This document shows, one piece after another, positions 8,522 to 17,258 of a stretch of DNA of 64,000 nucleotides; the stretch's first letter is position 1; each line of letters begins with the position of its first letter. This stretch comes from JBJGXI01 sp045635475 (GTDB lineage: Bacteria; Bacillota; Bacilli; Bacillales; Amphibacillaceae). The position numbers and the translations under genes were made by a program. The notes below the pieces were generated by a model. The model searched no databases. It had not been told where the DNA came from and saw only the letters and a list, made by a program, of their open reading frames with translations. Where the stretch lies: contig NZ_JBJGXI010000027.1 in assembly GCF_045635475.1 (NCBI RefSeq), positions 7,549-71,548 of the forward strand. The letters run 5' to 3'.

Positions 8522-10141
8522 TTAATAAGCTGCAATTAAACCATCTGTGCGTTTTTCCGTTCCACCATATAACACACCTGTATCCGGATCACGCCAGATG
8601 ATCTGGCCTCTTCCAAACGTATATTTATCTAATGTATATTCGATTTGATGTCCTAACCGTTCTAACCCATCTGCTATGTGTTTAGGAAAATCAGGCTCAA
8701 CCATCACACGCTTTGCTTCTGGCCAGTTCCAGCGCGGTGCATCCAATGCTGCTTGTGGATTTAATTGAAAATCAATCATATTCATAATTACTTGTACATG
8801 CCCCTGGGGTTGCATAAAGCCTCCCATTACACCGAACGGACCAACCGCTTGATCGCCCTTCGTTAAAAATCCAGGAATAATCGTGTGGTATGTACGTTTA
8901 CCGCCTTGAAGTGCATTATCATGATCAGGATCCAACGAGAAGTTACAACCACGATTTTGCAGTGCGATACCTGTTCCTGGCACAACTAGCCCTGAACCAA
9001 ATCCATCATAGTTACTTTGAATGAACGAGACCATGTTACCTTCCTGATCGGCAGTCGCCAAATATACTGTACCGCTTTTTGGTGGTGTACCCGCTTCAGG
9101 AATAGATGCCTCATCTCCAATCAATATCCTACGTTGTTCCGCATATTGCTCTGAAAGTAACGCATCTATGTTAACAGTCATATGCTTCGATTCCGTGATG
9201 TACTTTTTACCATCAGCAAATGCTAGTTTCATTGCTTCAATTTGTTTATGATATGTAGCTACAGCATCTTTCTCAGAAAAATCAAATCCTTTTAACGTAT
9301 TTAAAGCAAGCAGTGCTACTAGTCCCTGACCATTCGGTGGAATCTCCCATACATCATAGCCACGGTAGGAAACGTTAATCGGGCTTACCCACTCCGGCTT
9401 GTAATTTTCCAAATCTTGTTTTGTGAGAAAGCCATTGTGTTTTTTGGAGAAAGCATCGATCTTATCAGCAATTTCTCCTTTATAAAAGGACTTTGCTCCA
9501 GTTTCCGCAATCGCGGTTAATGTTTTTGCATGATCTGGCGACTTCCATAACTCGCCAACTTGCGGAATCTTACCATTTGGCGCAAACACATCAAACCAAT
9601 CTGCAAACTGTTCATCATCTGCATACGGCAAATACTTTTCATATTCCTTTTTCCAATAGTATGCCAATACTGGCGAGATCGGATAACCATTCTTAGCATA
9701 ATTAATCGCAGGCTCTAATGTTTCCTTTAAAGAAAGCTTTCCGAACCGTTCTGATAAAGCCAACCAGCCGGCAGGCGCACCTGGTACCGTCACCGGGATC
9801 CATCCTTGTTTTGGGATGTAATCATACCCTCGTTCTTTTACTTTATCAATCGAAATAGCTTGAGGTGCTGGGCCACTCGCATTCAAGCCATGCAGCTCTC
9901 CTTTTGTCCAAACTAAAGCAAATGCATCGCTCCCTATGCCATTCGATGTTGGCTCAACAACAGTTAATGCTGCCGCTGTTGCAATAGCTGCATCTATTGC
10001 ATTACCACCTTTTTTTAAAATATCCAACCCAGCCTGTGCCGCTAACGGTTGCGATGTAGCAACCATTCCCCGGTTTGCTACGGTCATCATACGTTGTGAT
10101 GCATAAGGATAATAATGCGGATCAAATGTAGGTTTACTCAT
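8522..10141 (-). CDS. ywrD: Gamma-glutamyltransferase family protein (YwrD-like)
   Basis: The 539-residue Ntn-hydrolase of the gamma-glutamyltranspeptidase family has no signal peptide, so it is probably cytoplasmic. The N-terminal part shows GGNAIDAAIATAAALTVVEP and NGIGSDAF. The self-cleavage site is in PPKSGTVYLATAD, where the Thr should become the N-terminal nucleophile of the small subunit. NRGCNFSLDP and a GGF segment follow. Family members transfer or hydrolyse gamma-glutamyl groups of glutathione-like compounds. It lies in a YwrA-YwrD-type locus, divergent from the Lrp gene, with pxpBC nearby to recycle 5-oxoproline. Confidence 0.9.
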   Translation of the reverse strand: MSKPTFDPHYYPYASQRMMTVANRGMVATSQPLAAQAGLDILKKGGNAIDAAIATAAALTVVEPTSNGIGSDAFALVWTKGELHGLNASGPAPQAISIDKVKERGYDYIPKQGWIPVTVPGAPAGWLALSERFGKLSLKETLEPAINYAKNGYPISPVLAYYWKKEYEKYLPYADDEQFADWFDVFAPNGKIPQVGELWKSPDHAKTLTAIAETGAKSFYKGEIADKIDAFSKKHNGFLTKQDLENYKPEWVSPINVSYRGYDVWEIPPNGQGLVALLALNTLKGFDFSEKDAVATYHKQIEAMKLAFADGKKYITESKHMTVNIDALLSEQYAEQRRILIGDEASIPEAGTPPKSGTVYLATADQEGNMVSFIQSNYDGFGSGLVVPGTGIALQNRGCNFSLDPDHDNALQGGKRTYHTIIPGFLTKGDQAVGPFGVMGGFMQPQGHVQVIMNMIDFQLNPQAALDAPRWNWPEAKRVMVEPDFPKHIADGLERLGHQIEYTLDKYTFGRGQIIWRDPDTGVLYGGTEKRTDGLIAAY

Positions 10142-10399
10142 CGTAAAAACTCCCCTTGGTATTATTCCAATACTGTATCATTCAGAAAAAAATTACAAAA
10201 GAATGAAAAATAGTGAAATCACGTCAAATGTTTGATACAATAATAGAAAATAATTCGTTTGTTAATCATTTTTATGTTTTTTATTAACTTTCGATAGTCC
10301 GCTATACAAATTATAATCGAAAATTCAGAAAAAATAAACCGATTTTATCTTTTTAATAATCGCTCTTTCTACAGTTTGTACTTTTTATAGTTCATGATT

Positions 10400-10592
10400 A
10401 AAGTGAAATCCGACGTAACTTTTTAATAATAATGGTGCGTACTTTGACACCGTTCTGTCAGAATACTTCGCTTTCCGCGGGGAGCGACGAGGAGGCTCAC
10501 TAAGCCCCCCGCGGAAAGCAAAGTGTATTTCTGGAGCGGGTGAAAGCACTATCCATATAGTTATGCCTGATATTAGCTATTTTCCGCAATTC
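10400..10592. repeat. Dispersed GC-rich repeat, family A, short copy
   Basis: A perfect 13-bp inverted repeat (GCTTTCCGCGGGG at 10470-10482, CCCCGCGGAAAGC at 10507-10519) encloses GGAGGCTCACTAAG. It is a reduced version of the blocks at 1231 and 62405. It fills most of the 490-bp intergenic region between the divergent gamma-glutamyltransferase and Lrp genes. Confidence 0.7.
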
Positions 10593-10635
10593 CTTTAAAA
10601 ACAGCCTTTATATTTAGAAAGGAGATAAACACGTC

Positions 10636-11085
10636 ATGGAGCTTGATCATACAGACAGAAGTATCTTAGATTTATTAATCCAAGATGGCAGAATGTCTTA
10701 CACCGATATTGGAAAAGAACTTGGCCTTTCTCGTGTAGCTGTCAGATCACGAGTAAATCAACTAATCGCGGATGGCGTAATTGAAAAATTTTCCTGTATC
10801 GTTAATAGTGAAAAAGTAGGCAAAAATGTCTCTGCCTTTTTCGAAGTTGACTGTGAACCAGCTAATCTTGTTGAGGTGGCAGAAAGCCTCGTGAACAATC
10901 CCGTTGTTGCTAGCTGTTATCAAATGACTGGACCTAGTACCTTACACATGCATGTGTTAGTAAAGGATTTCGCACAGTTGGAATCATTCATTAATGAAGA
11001 ACTATATGGATTAAAAGGGATAACTCGGGTGGAAAGTCACATTCTACTGCGCAGATTCAAGAGTAGAAGTGGCTTAAAACTATAA
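10636..11085 (+). CDS. ywrC: Lrp/AsnC family transcriptional regulator (YwrC-like)
   Basis: The 149-residue protein has an N-terminal winged helix (DRSILDLLIQDGRMSYTDIG then LGLSRVAVRSRVNQL) and a C-terminal RAM ligand-binding domain (residues about 70-140). AAAGGAGAT precedes the ATG. Lrp-type proteins sense amino acids or related metabolites. Divergent placement next to the gamma-glutamyltransferase and chromate transporter suggests it controls them, as inferred for the ywr locus; no operator could be picked out because a repeat fills the promoter region. Confidence 0.88.
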   Translation: MELDHTDRSILDLLIQDGRMSYTDIGKELGLSRVAVRSRVNQLIADGVIEKFSCIVNSEKVGKNVSAFFEVDCEPANLVEVAESLVNNPVVASCYQMTGPSTLHMHVLVKDFAQLESFINEELYGLKGITRVESHILLRRFKSRSGLKL

Positions 11086-11174
11086 CCTAAAGACAAAATA
11101 AATAGAGGCTCTGATTACAAGCCTCCAAGGTAATTTCTTTATACTTTTTTATTCTATTCTTAATCGCAATGGAC

Positions 11175-11357
11175 TTAGTCTATCTTAGGAAGAACTCTTT
11201 CTTCTTTTGTCATCTCTGATTGACACAATGGGCATTTCGGTACCTCTTCAAAAGAAAATGACTCTCTCATCCATCCTGGACAAGAGTCACTGGTACAAGA
11301 CCATACCATTGTATTTACTTCAGGTACAGGCTCTCTTTTATTATTATAGTAGGCCAT
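11175..11357 (-). CDS. ydjO: Cold-inducible protein YdjO family, zinc-ribbon-like
   Basis: The 60-residue protein starts MAYYNNKREPVPEV and has two cysteine pairs (WSCTSDSCPGWM and CPLC) arranged like a small zinc ribbon, which matches the YdjO family of Bacillus. The longer frame beginning at 11489 is not used: ATG 11357 has AAAGGGGA 10 nt upstream, and conservation begins there. A TATAAT-like -10 lies near 11395 on the minus strand. Function unknown; YdjO was described as cold-inducible. Confidence 0.85.
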   Translation of the reverse strand: MAYYNNKREPVPEVNTMVWSCTSDSCPGWMRESFSFEEVPKCPLCQSEMTKEERVLPKID

Positions 11358-11547
11358 TATAAACAAGTCCCCTTTCTGGGTATTACTCTTATTATATCCT
11401 ATTTTTGCAAAAAAATAAAATCGCCGTAATAAACCGACAATTATAATAGTATGATTCCTTTGCGAAAAAAATGTATATTTCTTTAACATAATATACTCAT
11501 AATGTCTTCAGATAATTCAAATAAACATAATTTAAGGGGGATTTACA

Positions 11548-12018
11548 ATGAATCACGAAAAATATTTAAACAAGGCGATTGCGTTGGCCGTAGAAAATGT
11601 AAAAGACCAGGGCGGGCCATTCGGCGCTATTGTCGTTTCTAAAGATGGTGAAGTTGTCGGAACTGGCAAAAACAGAGTCACTTCGACGAATGATCCGACA
11701 GCCCACGCAGAAGTACAAGCGATCCGTGATGCCTGCCAAAAACTCGGTAGCTTTCAATTACAAGATTGTGTTTTGTATACCAGCTGTGAACCTTGTCCAA
11801 TGTGCCTTGGCGCAATTTATTGGTCAAGAGTAGAAAAAGTATATTATGCAGCAGATCAAAAATTGGCCGCAGCCGGTGGGTTTGATGACGCATTTATTTA
11901 TGAAGAGATTGCAAAAAAACAAGAAGATAGAAAAATCCCATTCTATGCTATTAACCTAAGCGATCGTAATCTTCCTTTTGAAACTTGGGGAAAGCTGGAG
12001 GGTAAGACGGAATATTAA
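11548..12018 (+). CDS. guaD: Guanine deaminase
   Basis: This 156-residue zinc deaminase of the CMP/dCMP deaminase fold is the same length as B. subtilis GuaD and has a similar C-terminal end (KTEY). The zinc site is PTAHAE (His and catalytic Glu) plus SCEPCPMC. It converts guanine to xanthine and ammonia in purine salvage. AAGGGGGATTTACA precedes the ATG. It is monocistronic. No purine riboswitch fits in the short upstream gap (11490-11547). Confidence 0.93.
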   Translation: MNHEKYLNKAIALAVENVKDQGGPFGAIVVSKDGEVVGTGKNRVTSTNDPTAHAEVQAIRDACQKLGSFQLQDCVLYTSCEPCPMCLGAIYWSRVEKVYYAADQKLAAAGGFDDAFIYEEIAKKQEDRKIPFYAINLSDRNLPFETWGKLEGKTEY

Positions 12019-12079
12019 TAGAGTGCACAATTGTACAATGACACCCTTAAGTAATATAGAATCATCCTAATCTAAATTC

Positions 12080-12127
12080 CCTAACACATTTGATTGAACC
12101 TTCTTGCTTTCAGCCAAATGTGTTAGG
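12080..12127. terminator. Inverted repeat between convergent guaD and xylB
   Basis: A perfect 13-bp stem (CCTAACACATTTG at 12080-12092, CAAATGTGTTAGG at 12115-12127) with a 22-nt loop lies between the two convergent stops. There is no clear U run on either side, so it is only a probable bidirectional terminator. Confidence 0.5.
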
Positions 12128-12136
12128 TAATGTTAG

Positions 12137-13636
12137 CTACTTCCGAAATTCCATCAACTGTTCATTTAAATCCGATGTTTTGTTATATACTTGTTTATAA
12201 ACACTAAATAACTTCTTATATTGCGCCGCATTTTCCTTGATTGGCAGATACGATTCAGCTTCTTCTAGAAAAACATCTGCACACGCTTCAAGCGAAGGGA
12301 ACCAACCACACCCATATGCTGCCAACATTGCGGCACCCATGCCTGGTCCTTGTTCACTAGATAATTTAACGATTTCAGCATCAAAGATATCTGCCTGCAT
12401 TTGCAACCATTCTTTATTTTTTGCTCCTCCGCCAATCGAGTATACCTTATCAATTGTTTTGCCATTATTGCGGAATATCTCAATTGATTCCTGTAGCGAA
12501 AAGGTGATTCCTTCTAATACTGCTCGAGCAAAGTCTCTTTTTCTATGTGAACTATCCATACCAATAAAGCTTCCACGAATAGTTGCATCTGCATGTGGAG
12601 TTCTTTCACCGACTAAGTATGGTGTAAATAACAAGCCATTTGCGCCAACTGGTACATCGCCTACTTCTTTCAACAATGTGTCAAAATCTTCATTTTCGGC
12701 AAACACATCCTTGAACCATGATAAACTGTGACCCGCAGATAGTGTAACACCCATTGTATAATAGGCATTTGGGGCAGCATGATTAAAATAGTGAACTTTG
12801 CCTTCAAAATCTTTATCACCGGTTTGCTCATACGTTAAGACGACACCTGAAGTACCGACACTACAAAACGTTTTCCCTTCTGAAAGGATGCCAGAGCCAA
12901 TCGCACCACATGCATTGTCTGCCCCACCAGCGAACACATTTGTAGACTCAGATAATTCTGTGTGCTTGGACATGTCAGAGGTAATTTTGCCAACATTTTC
13001 ATGTGAATCAACTAACGGTGGACATATCGAGATATTAAGATCAAGCAGTTCACAAATTTCAGTACTCCACTGTTTAGAACTTATATCTAACAAGCTCGTT
13101 CCAGCGGCATCTGAATAGTCCATCTCCAGCTTTCCGGTTAGTCGGTAACGTAAATAATCCTTAGGAAGAACGAACGTTTTTACTTTTTCATAAATGGAAG
13201 GTTCATTTTCTTTTACCCATAAAATTTTGGGTAGTGTGAAGCCTTCTAATGCGAGGTTTTTTGTTATTGAAATAAATCGTTCTTTTCCTACTTTTTCATA
13301 GATTTCCTGACATTGTTTCGTGGTACGCGTATCATTCCAAAGAATTGCGTTTCTTAGTACTTGATTTGATTCATCAAGCAGCACTAGACCATGCATTTGA
13401 CCGGAAAAACTAATCCCTTCGATGTCATTTACGTCACCATCAAAGGCTCGCACGAGTTCAGATAATCCTACAACCGTTTGACTTACCCATTGCTCCGGAT
13501 CTTGCTCGCTGTAGCCTGTTTTTTCTTGAATTAACGGGTAAGATCTTGATACTTCATTTGCTACTTCACCGTTCTGATTTACGAGTAATAGCTTGACAGA
13601 ACTTGTTCCAAGATCGACACCAATTACATATTTCAT
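12137..13636 (-). CDS. xylB: Xylulokinase
   Basis: The 499-residue FGGY carbohydrate kinase carries GVDLGTSSVKLLLV (phosphate loop), FSGQMHGLVLL, YSDAAGTSLLD, GGADNACGAIGSGI and the C-terminal YSIGGGAKNKEWLQMQADI motif. It phosphorylates D-xylulose to D-xylulose 5-phosphate with ATP, feeding the pentose phosphate pathway. It follows xylA on the same strand after 138 bp that contain a hairpin, so it may be read through from the xylA promoter. Length and motifs are complete. Confidence 0.95.
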   Translation of the reverse strand: MKYVIGVDLGTSSVKLLLVNQNGEVANEVSRSYPLIQEKTGYSEQDPEQWVSQTVVGLSELVRAFDGDVNDIEGISFSGQMHGLVLLDESNQVLRNAILWNDTRTTKQCQEIYEKVGKERFISITKNLALEGFTLPKILWVKENEPSIYEKVKTFVLPKDYLRYRLTGKLEMDYSDAAGTSLLDISSKQWSTEICELLDLNISICPPLVDSHENVGKITSDMSKHTELSESTNVFAGGADNACGAIGSGILSEGKTFCSVGTSGVVLTYEQTGDKDFEGKVHYFNHAAPNAYYTMGVTLSAGHSLSWFKDVFAENEDFDTLLKEVGDVPVGANGLLFTPYLVGERTPHADATIRGSFIGMDSSHRKRDFARAVLEGITFSLQESIEIFRNNGKTIDKVYSIGGGAKNKEWLQMQADIFDAEIVKLSSEQGPGMGAAMLAAYGCGWFPSLEACADVFLEEAESYLPIKENAAQYKKLFSVYKQVYNKTSDLNEQLMEFRK

Positions 13637-13721
13637 TGGAATTCCACCTCTTTTTCGTTAGAATAAAACGCCACCCAGTCAAGGCACTCCCTAAACCCGA
13701 TGGCATCTAAATACAACATAT

Positions 13722-13758
13722 ACCATCCATATACCCTATATCAGGTTATATGGATGGT
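13722..13758 (-). terminator. Hairpin between xylA and xylB
   Basis: ACCATCCATATACC (13722-13735) pairs with GGTTATATGGATGGT (13744-13758). No strong U run follows on the minus strand, so it could be an attenuator or an RNA processing/stability hairpin lowering xylB relative to xylA. Confidence 0.45.
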
Positions 13759-13774
13759 TGATTTCTTCTTTACA

Positions 13775-15100
13775 TTATTCTCCTGCGTACGCACGTAATA
13801 AATATTGGTTTACTGTTGCTTTAATAACTTCTAAGCGACCAGATTTGTTTTTAATTTCTGTTTGATTAAGTGCATAGTCTTCTAGCTTTTTGAAGTCTGT
13901 TTTTCCTTCTACGATATCTAATCCAATACCTTCTTTATAGCTGCTATAACGATCTGCAACAATATTTTCAAGTACTTGATCTTCAATTAATTTGTTAGCA
14001 ACTTTATATCCTACGGCAAAGTGATCCATACCTGCTACATGTGCATGGAAAAGATCTTCTGGCTCAAATGATCCTCTTCTTACTTTCGCATCGAAGTTAA
14101 GTCCACCTGATCCTAGACCGCCATTTTTAATAATTTCATACATTGCCAATGTAATCGTGTATAAGTCTGAAGGGAATTCATCAGTATCCCAACCTAATAA
14201 TGGATCACCTTGGTTGGCATCAACAGAACCTAGCATACCGTTGATTCGTGCATAGCGTAATTCATGTTCAAATGTATGACCTGCAAGTGTAGCGTGGTTT
14301 GCTTCAATGTTGAATTTGAATTTGTCTGCTAAGCCATATTTTTGTAAAAATGCATGACCAGATTGAACATCAAAATCATATTGATGTGTTGTTGGCTCTT
14401 TTGGTTTTGGTTCAATTAAGAATTGTGCATCAAAGCCGATTTCGTTCGCATAATCTACAGCCATATGGAAGAAGCGTCCAAGGTTATCAAACTCTAATTT
14501 CAAATCTGTATTAAGTAATGTTTCGTAACCTTCACGTCCACCCCAGAACACATAGTTTTCCGCACCAAGCTCTTTACCAACTTCTAAACCTTTTTTAACT
14601 TTAGCAGCAGCATGAGCAAATACGTCCGCATTGCTAGTAGTTGCAGCACCGTGCACCCAACGTGGGTGGGAGAACATATTAGCTGTATTCCAAAGTAATT
14701 TTACTTTGCTATCTTTTTGATAATCTTTAATCATCGCAACGATTGTATCAAGATTTTTGTTCGTTTCTCTTAAGTTATCACCTTCAGGAGCGATATCAAT
14801 ATCGTGAAAACAGAAATATGGAGCACCAATTTTTTCGAAAAATTCAAATGAAGCTTCCACACGTGCTTTTGCTAAATCCATGCCTGTGTAATTATTCCAC
14901 GGGCGAATCGCAGTTCCACTTCCAAAAGGATCTGTTAAATCTTGTGTGAATGTATGCCAGTATGCAACACCAAAACGTAGAAATTCTTCCATCGTTTTAC
15001 CATTGATTTTTTCTTCTGGGTTGTAAAATTTAAATGCAAGTGGATTGTTAGAATCTAGTCCCTCGTATTTAATTTTGTTAACGTTTTCAAAGTATGCCAT
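13775..15100 (-). CDS. xylA: Xylose isomerase
   Basis: The 441-residue TIM-barrel enzyme converts D-xylose to D-xylulose. Active-site segments are visible: FCFHDIDIAPEG with the catalytic His/Asp, VFWGGREGYETLLNTD, and FLIEPKPKEPTTHQYDFD with the metal-binding Glu and Lys. ATG 15100 (MAYFENV) is chosen because GGAGG lies 9 nt upstream, versus 3 nt for ATG 15106. It is the first gene of the xylAB unit, transcribed from the divergent promoter regulated by XylR. Length fits the class II (long) enzymes of Bacillus. Confidence 0.96.
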   Translation of the reverse strand: MAYFENVNKIKYEGLDSNNPLAFKFYNPEEKINGKTMEEFLRFGVAYWHTFTQDLTDPFGSGTAIRPWNNYTGMDLAKARVEASFEFFEKIGAPYFCFHDIDIAPEGDNLRETNKNLDTIVAMIKDYQKDSKVKLLWNTANMFSHPRWVHGAATTSNADVFAHAAAKVKKGLEVGKELGAENYVFWGGREGYETLLNTDLKLEFDNLGRFFHMAVDYANEIGFDAQFLIEPKPKEPTTHQYDFDVQSGHAFLQKYGLADKFKFNIEANHATLAGHTFEHELRYARINGMLGSVDANQGDPLLGWDTDEFPSDLYTITLAMYEIIKNGGLGSGGLNFDAKVRRGSFEPEDLFHAHVAGMDHFAVGYKVANKLIEDQVLENIVADRYSSYKEGIGLDIVEGKTDFKKLEDYALNQTEIKNKSGRLEVIKATVNQYLLRAYAGE

Positions 15101-15151
15101 TTTCATGTACCTCCTATTATTAATTATATTTATTGATCAAACTATGAGTCT

Positions 15152-15180
15152 ATTATAACAACGAACCGATACTTTGTCTA
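15152..15180 (-). promoter_or_regulatory. xylA promoter (sigma-A-like)
   Basis: On the minus strand, TAGACA (15175-15180) and TATAAT (15152-15157) are separated by 17 nt. The -35 lies inside the palindromic operator. Confidence 0.75.
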
Positions 15181-15195
15181 TTGAATAAACAAAGT
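15171..15195. promoter_or_regulatory. XylR operator
   Basis: A 25-bp near-perfect palindrome with arms ACTTTGT and ACAAAGT around a TATTGAATA core lies between divergent xylA and xylR. It resembles the xyl operators of bacilli, which have TTTGTTTA-type half-sites. It overlaps the -35 elements of both promoters, so XylR without xylose should block both genes. Confidence 0.85.
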
Positions 15196-15202
15196 TTATA
15201 AT
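15174..15202 (+). promoter_or_regulatory. xylR promoter (sigma-A-like)
   Basis: TTGTCT (15174-15179), 17 nt and TATAAT (15197-15202), with the -35 inside the operator, predict autoregulation of xylR. Confidence 0.7.
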
Positions 15203-15240
15203 AATATAAATTAAATGTATAATAACGAGAGGAAAGTGAG

Positions 15241-16422
15241 TTGTTACAGATGCATCAAACTTGGAATCAACATGTTGTAAAAAAAGAAAATAAAACGCTT
15301 GTATTAAAAATAATTAAAGAACATGCTCCGATTTCTCGCGCGCACATCGCGCAAGTAACCGGTTTAAATAAAGGGACTGTTTCCTCGTTAGTTAGCGAGT
15401 TACTTAGTGAGCAGTTAATTACTGAATCAGGTCATGGACAATCTAGTGGTGGCAGGCGCCCGATGATGTTGTTATTTAATGAAGTTGCTGGATATTCCAT
15501 AGGTCTTGATTTAGGTGTTAATTACTTACTTGGTATGTTAACTAATTTAAATGGAGATGTAGTAATTCAAAGAAAAATAGAATTTTCGAGTTTATCTTAC
15601 GAAGAAATAACTGAAAAACTATTTGCAACGATTGATGAGCTAATCGCTTCTGCTCCTAAAAGCGCTTATGGAATTGTTGGTATTGGTATCGGTGTTCCTG
15701 GAATTGTCGATAATGAAGGAACTATTTTGCTAGCTCCAAACCTTGGTTGGAAAAAGATTAATTTACGTAAGGTGCTCCATCAAAGATATAACCTGCCAAT
15801 TACGATTGAAAATGAAGCAAATGCTGGTGCCTACGGTGAAAAGATGTTTGGTGCTGGCCAAAGTTATAAAAATATTATATATGTGAGTGTTGGTATCGGA
15901 ATTGGTGTTGGTTTAATTCTTAACGGTGAACTTTATAAAGGTAACAAAGGCTTTTCAGGCGAACTAGGTCATATGACGATAGAAGTAAATGGCTTGGCAT
16001 GTCGGTGTGGAAATCGGGGATGCTGGGAGCTATATGCCTCCGAACAGGCTTTAGTAAAGAGGGTCAAAGAACTTGATATCCTAGATAATCAGGATATTAC
16101 ATTGGAAAAGATTAACGAGTTAGCTCATCAAGGGCATAGTCAAATCATTGATCTTCTCGATGATATTGGATCCTATCTAGGTGTCGGAATTAACAATATT
16201 ATTAATACTTTTAACCCAGAGCAAGTTATTATTGGAAACAGAATGGCAGCTTCTAATACATGGATCAAAGCCTCGATGGAAAACAGGATTTTCAATTATT
16301 CATTGAACTTCCATCAAGATGATTTAATTATCAATTTTTCATCATTAACGACACATTCGGCAGCTCTAGGTGTGGCAGCGTTTGCGATTGATAATTTTCT
16401 AGAAGTTGATTTAGTACAGTGA
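15241..16422 (+). CDS. xylR: Xylose operon repressor, ROK family
   Basis: The 393-residue repressor has an N-terminal winged helix (ISRAHIAQVTGLNKGTVSSL, residues about 30-50) and a ROK sugar-kinase-like domain (GLDLGVNYLLGMLTNLNG, IENEANAGAYGE). It also has the ROK zinc motif CRCGNRGCWE. The start is TTG 15241 with AGAGG 8 nt upstream; ATG 15250 is too far from that site. It binds the adjacent operator and is released by xylose in relatives. It is divergent from xylAB. Confidence 0.93.
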   Translation: MLQMHQTWNQHVVKKENKTLVLKIIKEHAPISRAHIAQVTGLNKGTVSSLVSELLSEQLITESGHGQSSGGRRPMMLLFNEVAGYSIGLDLGVNYLLGMLTNLNGDVVIQRKIEFSSLSYEEITEKLFATIDELIASAPKSAYGIVGIGIGVPGIVDNEGTILLAPNLGWKKINLRKVLHQRYNLPITIENEANAGAYGEKMFGAGQSYKNIIYVSVGIGIGVGLILNGELYKGNKGFSGELGHMTIEVNGLACRCGNRGCWELYASEQALVKRVKELDILDNQDITLEKINELAHQGHSQIIDLLDDIGSYLGVGINNIINTFNPEQVIIGNRMAASNTWIKASMENRIFNYSLNFHQDDLIINFSSLTTHSAALGVAAFAIDNFLEVDLVQ

Positions 16423-16435
16423 ATGTATGTGCCAT

Positions 16436-16485
16436 ATAGTTAAAACAAGGAGAATTCTTTCTAAACTTCTCCTTGTTTTAACTAT
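16436..16485 (+). terminator. Terminator hairpin after xylR
   Basis: A perfect 19-bp stem (16436-16454 with 16467-16485) with a 12-nt loop; the right arm CTCCTTGTTTTAACT contains the only U-rich stretch. Confidence 0.7.
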
Positions 16486-16499
16486 GGCTCTTTTCGTAA

Positions 16500-16805
16500 A
16501 CTTTGTTGCTTTTTAATTACATATTTGAAGTGAAATCCATCGTAGTGCTCGATGCAAAGTAGAGAAAAAGCTTGAGAGACAAGATCGGTGATTCTCGGCG
16601 GCCTCCAGGGTCCTTATTTGTGACAAAAAGGGCATTATTTGGATTGTGCGGCCACCAGCGCGCTTATTTAACTAAAAGGCACAGAAATTCTGTCTATTTT
16701 TAGTAGATAAGTGCTCTCATGTCCGCTAAATCATCAAATCTGTAATTTAAAATGAAATAAGCTCCTTGGTGTCCGCTTCGATCCTTTCCGGGGCTCGACG
16801 ACCTT
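16500..16805. repeat. Dispersed repeat, GGCCGC/CTTATTT family (C), copy 1
   Basis: This non-coding block has AGTGAAATCCATCGTAGTG at one end and then modules such as GTGCGGCCACCAGCGCGCTT, AAGTGCTCTCATGTCCGC and AAGCTCCTTGGTGTCCGC. Very similar modules occur at 57230-57510 and 49738-49860. Its right border abuts the truncated oxidoreductase fragment. Confidence 0.65.
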
Positions 16806-16903
16806 GGATAAATGTCAGCAAACGCAACGATTTCACACGCATTAGGAAATTTCAAATATGCCTCAATATGTGCTGTAGAAATCGCTCACGCTCCAATAAT
16901 CAT
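16806..16903 (-). pseudogene. Remnant of a Gfo/Idh/MocA oxidoreductase N-terminus
   Basis: On the minus strand, ATG at 16903, preceded by AGAGGTG, reads MIIGA-stop-AISTAHIEAYLKFP, followed by NACEIVAFADIYP. This is the classic N-terminal Rossmann motif of the family, with one TGA replacing the Gly codon of GAGAIS. The homology stops abruptly at the border of the repeat at 16805, so the rest of the gene is gone. Confidence 0.6.
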
Positions 16904-16944
16904 GTGATCACCTCTATTTAAATTATCAATTCCAGGTTATTACC

Positions 16945-17060
16945 TTATACTCCTGAATACGCCATAAACCCGCCATCAACAGGTAACTGGTGTCAAACAC
17001 ACTTGCCTTTTCGTCTACTACCCCATAAGTACATAATACCTAGTGCACTGCCATACAATC
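16945..17060 (-). pseudogene. Remnant of a short-chain dehydrogenase C-terminus
   Basis: The minus strand reads ALGIMYL and then, after a frame change and a stop, HQLPVDGGFMAYSGV-stop. This matches the conserved C-terminal end of classical SDR enzymes (TGxxLPVDGGF). It lies just upstream of the oxidoreductase remnant, as in sugar-acid or polyol catabolic operons. Both are decayed. Confidence 0.5.
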
Positions 17061-17182
17061 CGTGTCCCGTCCTACAGATTATTTTCTCTATGATCGTATG
17101 ATAAACATCCTCCCTCCAAAACACACACCTAAGTTAATCTAATAACACCTTCATATTTCTCCTTTAAATTTTTGCCCACAAA

Positions 17183-17218
17183 AAAGAGGTATAAAATGCT
17201 TGCATTTTATACCTCTTT
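17183..17218 (-). terminator. Terminator of the actin-like operon
   Basis: A perfect 17-bp stem (AAAGAGGTATAAAATGC and its inverse) with a tiny loop is followed on the minus strand by TTTTTTGTG. Confidence 0.85.
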
Positions 17219-17258
17219 CCGATGATTTCTTGATTGGATTTGTTTGCTTTTATAAAGC

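Noticed and set aside
11358..11489. N-terminal extension of the YdjO-like protein
   Set aside because: The extension translates a promoter-like AT-rich stretch; the ribosome site and family start both point to 11357.
12237..12731. Plus-strand frame of 164 codons inside xylB
   Set aside because: Antisense shadow of a clear xylulokinase gene with no start signal.
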